From NCBI GenBank assembly GCA_045589355.1, contig JAZNOW010000068.1, positions 1 through 5,232 on the forward strand: a stretch of DNA of 5,232 nt. Reading direction: 5' to 3'. The notes beneath the pieces were generated by a model. That model was not told the DNA's origin. It worked only from the letters and a program-made list of their open reading frames with translations, and did not search any database. The stretch's first letter is position 1, and each line of letters begins with the position of its first letter. Shown here piece by piece: positions 1 through 4,452 of this stretch. The position numbers and the translations under genes were made by a program. The DNA is from RUG563 sp045589355 (lineage in GTDB: Bacteria > Bacillota > Clostridia > Christensenellales > Aristaeellaceae).

Positions 1-104
1 ACTCATTCCAGAATTAACTGTCGTTCTTTCCTCATTCTCTGTATCGTTTTCAAGGTTCGCGGCTCGCTGTTTCCCTGCCCCGAAGGGCCGTTCCGCAGCG
101 CGCT
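1..104 (-). other. Probable rRNA operon leader, reading leftward out of the window
   Basis: There is no credible protein here. On the minus strand, the stretch downstream of the promoter at 107-138 contains a hairpin with a UUCG tetraloop (stem GCCC/GGGC, 77-88) and then CCTTGAAAACG (48-58 on the minus strand). The latter resembles the boxA-like TTGAAAAC element of Firmicute rRNA leaders, after which the sequence is purine-rich. The 16S gene itself is not in the window, so the rRNA assignment is an inference from promoter architecture plus this element. The alternative is a leader of some other strongly expressed leftward gene. Confidence 0.45.
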
Positions 105-106
105 TG

Positions 107-181
107 ATTATAATACCAAAGAACTTTTACTTTGTCAACACTTTTTTTCAAAATTTTTTCACTTTTTTTTGATCTTTTTTT
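107..181 (-). promoter_or_regulatory. Strong leftward sigma-A promoter with phased A-tract UP element
   Basis: Read on the minus strand, a perfect -35 TTGACA (138-133) is followed by a 17-base spacer and TATTAT (115-110). An overlapping TATAAT (112-107) would sit at a less favourable 20-base spacing. Upstream of the -35, four A-tracts (T-tracts on the + strand at 142-148, 154-159, 163-170 and 175-181) have centres about 10-12 bases apart, that is, one per helical turn. Such phased tracts are typical UP elements of rRNA and other very strong promoters. The predicted start is near 103-105. Confidence 0.75.
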
Positions 182-249
182 AAACCCCAAGATGCGGTGG
201 GTATTTGGCCGGAAACACCACAAGAAGCAGCTTTTTTCCAGTTTATCAG

Positions 250-264
250 GCCATGCACCATGGC
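250..264. repeat. Perfect 6-bp palindrome with 3-base loop upstream of the PRC-barrel gene
   Basis: GCCATG-CAC-CATGGC is a perfect inverted repeat. Its right end touches CATAAT (264-269), which has a TG one base upstream and so resembles an extended -10. A poor -35 (TTTATC, 242-247) lies 16 bases before it. The palindrome could be an operator or just a small hairpin. The promoter reading is weak because the predicted start would fall at the ribosome-binding site. The rest of 182-249 shows nothing I can name. Confidence 0.3.
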
Positions 265-287
265 ATAATACCAGCGGGTGAAGAAAA

Positions 288-740
288 ATGACAGGCATCA
301 GCAAACTGGAAGGCATGCCGGTGATGGTGAGCGATGAAAAAGAGGGGCATGTGCAAAAGGTGATCCTGACCAGAGACGGACGGGCGGTACGGGGGATGGT
401 GATACGAAGCGGAATGCAGGGCATGCGATGGCTGGACAGGGAGCAGATAAGCATGGTGGGCCATGTATGCGTGATTGCCAATTCTTCCCCGGGCAAGCTG
501 CCAAAGGATGCGGATTACCACCTGTTTAGGGTATCCGACGCCGAAGGAGAAAGGCTGGGCATGGTGACGGACGCCATAATAAATGAAGAAACAATGCGGG
601 TGGCCGCGCTGGAAATATCCTCCGGGCCATTGGATGACCTGATCCACGGGCGATGGTATGCCACTACATATTCCGTATTGCCGGGCGAAAAGACCGGGCA
701 TGTGACGGTATTTTGTGACGGAAGGGGGGTGAAACAATGA
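288..740 (+). CDS. PRC-barrel domain protein
   Basis: A 150-residue protein with two copies of the PRC-barrel type motif. Copy 1 (about residues 5-25) has S-K-L-E-G-M-P-V and D-E-K-E-G-H-V. Copy 2 (about 77-98) has F-R-V-S-D-A-E-G-E-R-L-G-M-V. Each is followed by a beta-rich stretch (V-R-G-M-V-I; V-A-A-L-E-I). PRC-barrels are small beta-barrel modules found in the photosynthetic reaction centre H subunit, in RimM, and in stand-alone proteins of Gram-positive and sporulating bacteria, where they probably mediate protein contacts. No signal peptide or membrane span is visible, so it should be cytoplasmic. The start is supported by GGGTG (276-280) seven bases upstream. The stop overlaps the next gene's start by four bases (ATGA), and an AI-2E permease follows, so it is the first gene of an operon. 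Its precise role is unknown. Confidence 0.8.
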   Translation: MTGISKLEGMPVMVSDEKEGHVQKVILTRDGRAVRGMVIRSGMQGMRWLDREQISMVGHVCVIANSSPGKLPKDADYHLFRVSDAEGERLGMVTDAIINEETMRVAALEISSGPLDDLIHGRWYATTYSVLPGEKTGHVTVFCDGRGVKQ

Positions 741-862
741 ATAAATGCCTGACTGCCGGTATGATCGGCTTTCTGGTGGGCGTGAAATGCCGCCGGTGCA
801 TGGGCAAAATGTGCACGGCCCAGTTGAAAAAGAAGGCCATGAAGATGATGGGCCTGAAGTGA
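737..862 (+). CDS. Small Cys-containing hydrophobic/basic protein (41 aa), unknown function
   Basis: This short gene starts inside the stop codon of the PRC-barrel gene (ATGA overlap) and has a strong Shine-Dalgarno sequence, AAGGGGGGTG (722-731), five bases before the ATG. It ends 19 bases before the AI-2E permease start. The 41-residue product has a short apolar Gly-containing segment (about residues 5-17), then cysteines at 18, 21 and 26 (C-x2-C-x4-C) plus C4, and a Lys/Met-rich C-terminus. It could be a one-span membrane peptide with a basic cytoplasmic tail, or a small metal-binding peptide. I do not recognise a family. The overlap, the ribosome-binding site and the tight packing between two co-directional genes are the reasons for calling it real. 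Confidence 0.65.
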   Translation: MNKCLTAGMIGFLVGVKCRRCMGKMCTAQLKKKAMKMMGLK

Positions 863-881
863 AAAGAAGGAGCGCGCAGCC

Positions 882-1958
882 ATGACCACATCCATCCGGA
901 CCCGCATGATGGAAAAGAAACGATACCTGCTGCCGGCGGCCATCCTGGCGGTCCTGCTGGCCCTTGCCTGGGCGCCGGTAAGGAAGCTGCTTTCCCAGGT
1001 GGGCATGGCTGCGCTGCTCACCGCCCTTTGCCTGCCCCTGGCCCGGCTGATGGACAAATATGTAAAGCGGCCGCTGGCCTGTATGATCAGCGTGGGAGCA
1101 GCGGTTTTGTTTGTGATCGGGCTGCTGGGCCTGGCCCTGCCCCAGTTGATCGGCCAGATCAGCCAGCTGATGGGCCAGCTGCCTGGCCTGTTTGCCACAC
1201 TGGAAAGCACCTGGCGGCAGATCAGCCAAATGGAACTGTTCAGCGCCCTGCACCTGGATGCAGACCTGCCCCAGATATGGATGAAAGAAATGGGGGCCTA
1301 TATTGCGGCCGAAGCGCCCAAGCTGCTCTCCGCCCTGGCCGGCAGCGTGGACGTGCTTTCCAAGGCCTTCCTGGCACCGGTGCTTTCTTATTATTTTCTG
1401 CGGGACAGGGAGGCATTCGCCTACCGCATCAGCCTGTGGATCCCATCCGGCCGGCGAAAGACGGTACTGAAAATGCTGCAGCAGATGAAAATGGAAGCGG
1501 GCAGCTACCTGCGGGGGCAATTGCTGATCGGATTGTGTGTGATGGTGCTCACCAGCCTCGGGCTGATGGTGCTGGGCATCCCCAGCTTTCTCACCCTTGG
1601 CATCCTGATGGGGATCTGCGAGTTCATCCCCTACATCGGCCCATTGATCGGCGGTATTCCCATTGTACTGTTTGCGCTGCCCATGGGGCTTTCCAAAGCG
1701 CTGTGGGCGCTGGGGATGGTGATCGCGGTGCAGCAGATCGAGGGGTATATCCTCTCCCCCCGGCTGATGGCCGGTGCCGTTTCGCTGCACCCGGTGGCCA
1801 TCATTCTGCTGCTTTCCGCAGGCGGGCTGATCGGCGGGCTGGCAGGCATGATGGCCGCCATTCCCCTGTTCGTTTGTGCCCGGGGCGCGGTGCACGTATT
1901 ATATGTAGAAAAACAACCGGAGAAAGTTGTAAAAATTTTCGGAAATGACAAAGATTGA
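882..1958 (+). CDS. AI-2E family transporter (permease)
   Basis: A 358-residue polytopic membrane protein, normal length for the AI-2E (UPF0118) family, which includes TqsA, PerM, YtvI and YrrI. Hydrophobic segments lie at about 16-32, 36-54, 68-90, 146-172, 213-233, 235-265, 272-285 and 303-340. The amphipathic stretch at 95-145 is the usual large loop. Family hallmarks include Y-Y-F-L-R-D-R-E (170-177), the I-P-Y-I-G-P-L-I-G-G-I-P loop (249-260) and Q-Q-I-E-G-Y-I-L-S-P-R-L-M (284-296). Members export small molecules such as autoinducer-2, or exchange Na+/Li+ for H+; the substrate cannot be told here. AAGGAG (867-872) sits nine bases before the ATG. In Bacillus subtilis a member (yrrI) lies next to alaS and ireB. 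Here it is directly upstream of ireB, with no alaS and no visible terminator between, so read-through into ireB is likely. Confidence 0.93.
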   Translation: MTTSIRTRMMEKKRYLLPAAILAVLLALAWAPVRKLLSQVGMAALLTALCLPLARLMDKYVKRPLACMISVGAAVLFVIGLLGLALPQLIGQISQLMGQLPGLFATLESTWRQISQMELFSALHLDADLPQIWMKEMGAYIAAEAPKLLSALAGSVDVLSKAFLAPVLSYYFLRDREAFAYRISLWIPSGRRKTVLKMLQQMKMEAGSYLRGQLLIGLCVMVLTSLGLMVLGIPSFLTLGILMGICEFIPYIGPLIGGIPIVLFALPMGLSKALWALGMVIAVQQIEGYILSPRLMAGAVSLHPVAIILLLSAGGLIGGLAGMMAAIPLFVCARGAVHVLYVEKQPEKVVKIFGNDKD

Positions 1959-1981
1959 CACGTTTCTACCTTTTTTCAGCC

Positions 1982-2010
1982 TTGCGATTACATGGAAATT
2001 CGTGTATAAT
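1982..2010 (+). promoter_or_regulatory. Sigma-A promoter for ireB-ruvX
   Basis: TTGCGA (1982-1987) is followed by exactly 17 bases and a perfect TATAAT (2005-2010). Transcription should begin near 2017, giving a leader of about 25 bases that carries the purine-rich ribosome-binding site at 2025-2031. The promoter lies in the 83-base gap after the permease gene, so the ireB unit can be expressed apart from the upstream operon. Confidence 0.75.
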
Positions 2011-2041
2011 ATGGAATACTATGAGAGGGGGCTATGAAACG

Positions 2042-2296
2042 ATGAACGATCATACCACCAAACTTACCCCTTTGAGCGAGTACCGGCAGACGGCGGCCGA
2101 CATTCTGGCCTATGTATACGGTGCCCTGCAGGCAAAGGGGTATGACCCCATCACCCAGCTGGTGGGCTATGTGCTGACGGGGGATCCCACCTACATCACC
2201 AGCCACAACGGCGCCCGCAGCATGATCTGCCGATTGGAAAGAGACGAAATTCTGGAAGAACTGGTGCGCCATTACGTGAGCACCCGCCTGGGCTGA
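2042..2296 (+). CDS. ireB: IreB family regulatory phosphoprotein (UPF0297, YrzL)
   Basis: An 84-residue cytoplasmic protein whose conserved core is intact: K-G-Y-D-P-I-T-Q-L-V-G-Y (32-43), G-D-P-T-Y-I-T-S-H (47-55), N-G-A-R (56-59) and R-D-E-I-L-E-E-L-V (67-75). In Enterococcus faecalis IreB is phosphorylated on N-terminal threonines by the PASTA kinase IreK and negatively controls cephalosporin resistance. Candidate threonines here are T5, T6 and T9 (inference). I chose the ATG at 2042 because it gives the family's usual length and has AGGGGG (2026-2031) ten bases upstream. An in-frame ATG at 2021 would add seven residues but nearly coincides with the predicted transcript start. A three-codon frame (2034-2045) overlaps the start codon. 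ruvX follows five bases after the stop, the conserved Bacillota arrangement. Confidence 0.93.
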   Translation: MNDHTTKLTPLSEYRQTAADILAYVYGALQAKGYDPITQLVGYVLTGDPTYITSHNGARSMICRLERDEILEELVRHYVSTRLG

Positions 2297-2301
2297 AAAA
2301 A

Positions 2302-2712
2302 ATGGGACGGATTCTGGGCCTGGACGTGGGTGACCGGCGCATCGGCATCGCGCTGAGCGATGAGATGCACTGGATTGCTTCCCCTCACAGTGTATACACC
2401 CGGGTGGGCTATGGGCCGGACTGCAAACACATCCTTTCCCTGTTTCAGCAGAACAGATGCGAAAAAATCGTCTGCGGGCTGCCGAAAAACATGGACGGCA
2501 GCATCGGTTTTCAGGCGGAAAAAGTGATGGGCTTTGCGGAAAAGCTGAAGGAAGCCGGCCTGCCGGTGGAATTTCAGGACGAGAGGCTGTCCACCGTTTC
2601 CGCCCATGACGCCCTCATTGAAGGCGGCATGCGCAGGGATGACCGCAAGGGCACGGTGGACAAAGTGGCCGCAGCCGTCATTTTGCAGCAGTATCTGGAC
2701 AAAGCCCGGTAA
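2302..2712 (+). CDS. ruvX: Putative Holliday junction resolvase YqgF/RuvX (pre-16S rRNA nuclease)
   Basis: A 136-residue RNase H-fold protein of standard family length. Motifs are in order: G-L-D-V-G-D-R-R-I-G (6-15, acidic residue D8), I-V-C-G-L-P-K-N-M-D-G-S (56-67), F-Q-D-E-R-L-S-T (91-98, D93/E94) and V-D-K-V-A-A-A-V-I-L-Q-Q-Y-L (119-132, D120). The acidic residues expected to bind metal are all present. Family members have been assigned roles in maturing the 16S rRNA 5' end (E. coli YqgF) and as Holliday-junction resolvases, and the family is nearly universal in bacteria. No clear Shine-Dalgarno sequence precedes the ATG, which starts five bases after the ireB stop, so translation is probably coupled to ireB. 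A hairpin terminator begins about 20 bases after the stop. Confidence 0.94.
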   Translation: MGRILGLDVGDRRIGIALSDEMHWIASPHSVYTRVGYGPDCKHILSLFQQNRCEKIVCGLPKNMDGSIGFQAEKVMGFAEKLKEAGLPVEFQDERLSTVSAHDALIEGGMRRDDRKGTVDKVAAAVILQQYLDKAR

Positions 2713-2732
2713 AAAAATCAAACCGGTAAAAC

Positions 2733-2762
2733 ACGCATTTTCTGTTTCAGAAAGCGTTTTTT
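2733..2762 (+). terminator. Intrinsic terminator or attenuator after ruvX
   Basis: The stem is ACGC/GCGT plus TTTCTG/CAGAAA with a two-base AT bulge (2737-2738), a TTT loop (2745-2747) and a run of six T (2757-2762). It sits inside what is normally a single operon, between ruvX and the DUF1292 gene, so it may act as a partial terminator. The upper stem is AT-rich and bulged, so strength is probably moderate. Confidence 0.6.
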
Positions 2763-2796
2763 CAATAACACATTATTCAGATGGAGGATAAACACC

Positions 2797-3108
2797 ATGG
2801 CTGACGATATCAAGAACATCATCCCCGAAGAAGAACTGCCCGAAGGCATCATCGAACTGACCGACGAAGACGGCGTGACCAACCAGTTCGAATACCTGAC
2901 CACCATCCAGTATGAAGGCGAAGAATACATCGTGCTGATGCTGGTGGAAGACGAAGAAGAAGACGACGAAGAAGGCGAAGTGCTGATCCTGAAGATCGAA
3001 AAGGATCCCGAAACCGACGAAGACATCTATGTGTCCGTGGAAGATGAAGAAGTGAACCAGAAGGTGTTCGAACAGTTCATCGCCATGATGGACAACGAAG
3101 AAGAATGA
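2797..3108 (+). CDS. DUF1292 family acidic protein (YrzB-like)
   Basis: A 103-residue, extremely acidic protein; I count 39 Asp/Glu. The DUF1292 domain spans about residues 17-99: I-I-E-L-T-D-E-D-G (18-26), F-E-Y-L-T-T-I-Q-Y-E-G-E-E-Y-I-V-L (31-47), an acidic linker (51-61), V-L-I-L-K-I-E (62-68) and V-N-Q-K-V-F-E-Q-F (86-94). The biochemical function of the family is unknown. The B. subtilis homologue yrzB occupies the same place after ruvX. GGAGG (2783-2787) lies nine bases before the ATG. Codon choice is very restricted: every Glu is GAA, every Ile ATC, every Leu CTG and every Thr ACC, unlike the genes on either side. That suggests strong expression. I see no convincing promoter between the upstream hairpin and this gene. 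The stop overlaps the next start by four bases. Confidence 0.9.
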   Translation: MADDIKNIIPEEELPEGIIELTDEDGVTNQFEYLTTIQYEGEEYIVLMLVEDEEEDDEEGEVLILKIEKDPETDEDIYVSVEDEEVNQKVFEQFIAMMDNEEE

Positions 3109-3491
3109 TGAACCCGGAAAGCCTGATCGGCGCACCGGTGGCCCTGCAGGCCCCGGACGGAAGGGAATTCCGCTTTCATGTGGCGGCGCTGGTGCCCTAT
3201 GGCGGGGATACCTATGCCGTGCTGGAAGAGGACGGCGGCGAAGGTCAGATGCTGGTGACGGCCATCGAAATGACGGATGACCATATCCCTGCCTTTGTGG
3301 TGCAGGGGGAAGAAGACATCATCACCGGCGTGATGGAAAAGCTGGTGGCAAGGTCCATTGCCCGGGCCATGGAAAATGACCCTACGGAGGATTGCGCCTG
3401 CGGCCATTCCCACCACGACGAAGACTGCAGCTGCGGGCATCATCACTCCCACCATGGGCATGATTGTTCTTGCGGACATCATCATCATTGA
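3105..3491 (+). CDS. DUF1292-like paralogue with Cys/His-rich metal-binding tail
   Basis: A 128-residue protein. Residues 10-83 align by eye with the preceding DUF1292 protein: A-P-D-G-R-E-F-R-F (16-24) against E-D-G-V-T-N-Q-F-E, then Y-G-G-D-T-Y-A-V-L (32-40) against Y-E-G-E-E-Y-I-V-L, then L-V-T-A-I-E-M (50-56) against L-I-L-K-I-E. It is therefore a diverged tandem copy. Residues 96-128 hold three D-C-(A/S)-C-G-H units beginning at D96, D107 and D120, with six Cys and thirteen His, ending in four His at the stop. Such tails bind Ni, Zn, Cu or similar metals in HypB- and SlyD-type proteins; the metal and role here are inferred only. The start overlaps the previous stop (ATGATG; Met1 or Met2 possible) with only a weak GAAGAAG upstream, so translation is probably coupled. 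A strong terminator follows. Confidence 0.85.
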   Translation: MMNPESLIGAPVALQAPDGREFRFHVAALVPYGGDTYAVLEEDGGEGQMLVTAIEMTDDHIPAFVVQGEEDIITGVMEKLVARSIARAMENDPTEDCACGHSHHDEDCSCGHHHSHHGHDCSCGHHHH

Positions 3492-3500
3492 AAAACAAAG

Positions 3501-3535
3501 AAAATCGCTGCGGCTGGGCCCCGGCGATTTTTTTT
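3501..3535 (+). terminator. Strong intrinsic terminator closing the DUF1292 pair
   Basis: AAAATCGC (3501-3508) pairs with GCGATTTT (3524-3531) around a GC-rich 15-base loop, and the T-run extends over 3528-3535. It lies ten bases after the stop of the Cys/His-tailed gene and separates that unit from the MerR gene. Confidence 0.85.
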
Positions 3536-3545
3536 CATCCGGGGC

Positions 3546-3576
3546 TTGACCCTGACGCTGCGTGATCCCTTATGAT
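3546..3576 (+). promoter_or_regulatory. Long-spacer promoter and likely operator of the MerR regulator gene
   Basis: TTGACC (3546-3551) and TATGAT (3571-3576) are separated by 19 bases. This is longer than the usual 17 and is the spacing typical of promoters that MerR-family activators untwist. A partial dyad, TGACGC-T-GCGTGA (3553-3565), is off-centre by about two bases in the spacer, where a MerR dimer would bind. The predicted transcript start (about 3582-3583) is at the Shine-Dalgarno sequence, so the leader would be very short. Autoregulation is an inference. Confidence 0.6.
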
Positions 3577-3595
3577 GGAAAGGGAGGTGAACAAA

Positions 3596-4327
3596 ATGGA
3601 AGAAAAAAAGAACATGCTCACCGTGCAGCAGGCGGCCAATCTTTCCCACGTCAGCGTGCGCACGCTGCATTATTATCATCAGCTGGGGCTGCTCGTGCCT
3701 GCTGTGCAGACGGAAAACGGATACCGGCTTTACGATGAAAAGACCATGAAACGGCTGCAGCATATTCTGCTGTTTCGGAAGCTGAAGTTTCCGCTGAAGG
3801 AGATCGGGCGGGTGCTGGACGATCCCTGCTTTCATGAAGAGGAAGCGCTGGAAAAGCAGATTGCGCTATTGGAAATGGAAAAGCAGCACACCCAGCAGCT
3901 GATCGACCTGGCAAAAGCCCTGATGAAAGGAGAAGAGACCATGAATTTTGACGCCTTTGACGAAAGCAAAATAAATCAGCTGAAACAGGAGGCCCGTAAA
4001 ACATGGGGCCATACCGACGCATGGAAGGCTTTTGAACAAAAGAAACCGGAAAACGTGCAGGCAGCCGGGCAGGAAATGATGGAAATGTTCCGCCCCTTCG
4101 GCCAGATGCTGCACCTTTCCCCCGCCGATGATGCGGTGCAGATGCAGGTGAACAAACTGCAGCAATTCATTTCCCATCACTTCTACCCCTGCTCAAACGA
4201 AATCCTTGCCGGCCTTGGCCGGATGTATGTGCAGGACGAGCGCTTCCGGCAAAACATCGACAGCCATGCCGGCACCGGCACCGCCCGGTTCGTTTCCCAG
4301 GCGATTGCCGTCTATACCGGTAAATGA
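3596..4327 (+). CDS. MerR family regulator with TipAS ligand-binding domain
   Basis: A 243-residue DNA-binding regulator of the TipAL/Mta type. The MerR helix-turn-helix spans residues 8-27 (L-T-V-Q-Q-A-A, then S-V-R-T-L-H-Y-Y), and the wing and second helix pair span 39-76 (N-G-Y-R-L-Y-D; L-K-E-I-G-R-V-L). A coiled-coil dimerisation helix covers 80-112. The TipAS domain runs from about 116 to 243, with A-R-K-T-W-G-H-T-D-A-W (133-143), H-H-F-Y-P-C (194-199) and A-G-L-G-R-M-Y-V-Q-D-E-R-F (205-217). TipAS domains bind antibiotics or other amphipathic compounds and switch on drug-resistance genes. I took the ATG at 3596 because GGGAGGTG (3582-3589) is six bases upstream; an in-frame ATG at 3572 lies within the promoter. 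No transporter or resistance gene is adjacent, so its targets are elsewhere or limited to itself. It forms its own transcription unit. Confidence 0.92.
   Translation: MEEKKNMLTVQQAANLSHVSVRTLHYYHQLGLLVPAVQTENGYRLYDEKTMKRLQHILLFRKLKFPLKEIGRVLDDPCFHEEEALEKQIALLEMEKQHTQQLIDLAKALMKGEETMNFDAFDESKINQLKQEARKTWGHTDAWKAFEQKKPENVQAAGQEMMEMFRPFGQMLHLSPADDAVQMQVNKLQQFISHHFYPCSNEILAGLGRMYVQDERFRQNIDSHAGTGTARFVSQAIAVYTGK
3926..3943 (+). promoter_or_regulatory. Internal ribosome-binding site and in-frame ATG at the TipAS domain boundary
   Basis: AAAGGAG (3926-3932) lies eight bases before an in-frame ATG at 3941 (codon 116 of the MerR protein). Starting there gives a 128-residue product that is just the TipAS domain without the DNA-binding part or coiled coil. 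Streptomyces tipA is known to make such a short form (TipAS) from an internal start. Whether this one is used is not shown by the sequence; the codons for M-K-G-E-E naturally resemble a Shine-Dalgarno site. Confidence 0.45.
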
Positions 4328-4333
4328 AAGCGG

Positions 4334-4363
4334 GCCTCTGTAAAGAAACAGAGGCTTTTTTTT
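4334..4363 (+). terminator. Strong intrinsic terminator after the MerR gene
   Basis: A perfect 8-bp stem, GCCTCTGT (4334-4341) with ACAGAGGC (4348-4355), has a six-base loop AAAGAA and is followed by eight T (4356-4363). It starts six bases after the MerR stop codon. Confidence 0.92.
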
Positions 4364-4390
4364 ATTTCAGGAAGGAAAAATGGAAAAATA

Positions 4391-4442
4391 TGTAGAATAT
4401 ATTATTATTCATTTTCGTTTATAAAAGAGAATAGAAAGGTGG
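4391..4442 (+). promoter_or_regulatory. AT-rich leader and Shine-Dalgarno site of the secreted protein gene
   Basis: The gap after the MerR terminator is AT-rich. Possible -10 boxes are TAGAAT (4393-4398) and TATAAA (4420-4425), but neither has a recognisable -35 at the right distance, so the promoter position is uncertain. AAAGGTGG (4435-4442) is a good ribosome-binding site ten bases before the ATG at 4453. Because a strong terminator precedes it, this gene needs its own promoter here. Confidence 0.35.
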
Positions 4443-4452
4443 CTTCCTATCA

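Noticed and set aside
246..1895. A long minus-strand open frame (549 codons) opposite the PRC-barrel and AI-2E genes
   Set aside because: It is rich in His, Gln, Pro and Gly with no domain pattern, and it runs antisense to two genes with clear families and ribosome-binding sites. It is a GC-rich shadow.
1917..1946. Possible terminator after the AI-2E gene (CCG/CGG with A and T runs)
   Set aside because: The stem is short and interrupted, lies within the coding sequence and has no T-run directly after it. The later T-run (1971-1976) has no hairpin before it.
1028..1948. A long + strand frame overlapping the AI-2E gene
   Set aside because: The composition (Ala, Gly, Pro, Arg, Asp) is that of an out-of-frame reading of a GC-rich gene, and the AI-2E frame has all the family motifs.
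1955..1960. A perfect TTGACA at the end of the permease gene as the -35 of the ireB promoter
   Set aside because: It is 44 bases from TATAAT, far too long. TTGCGA at 1982-1987 is at exactly 17.
1955..2041. N-terminal extension of ireB to a TTG at 1955
   Set aside because: The extension would span the promoter, overlaps the permease stop and is not part of the IreB family. The ATG at 2042 has a ribosome-binding site.
2272..2721. Minus-strand frame opposite ruvX
   Set aside because: It has no recognisable family and is fully antisense to an intact ruvX.
2718..3026. Ser-rich and Phe/Val-rich minus-strand frames opposite the DUF1292 gene
   Set aside because: Runs of Ser or Phe simply mirror the GAA/GAC repeats of the acidic gene on the + strand.
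3390..3488. The Cys/His repeat as a DNA-level tandem repeat or a cloning His-tag artefact
   Set aside because: The units differ at synonymous positions and include Cys and Gly in a regular pattern, which fits a natural protein tail rather than slippage or a tag.
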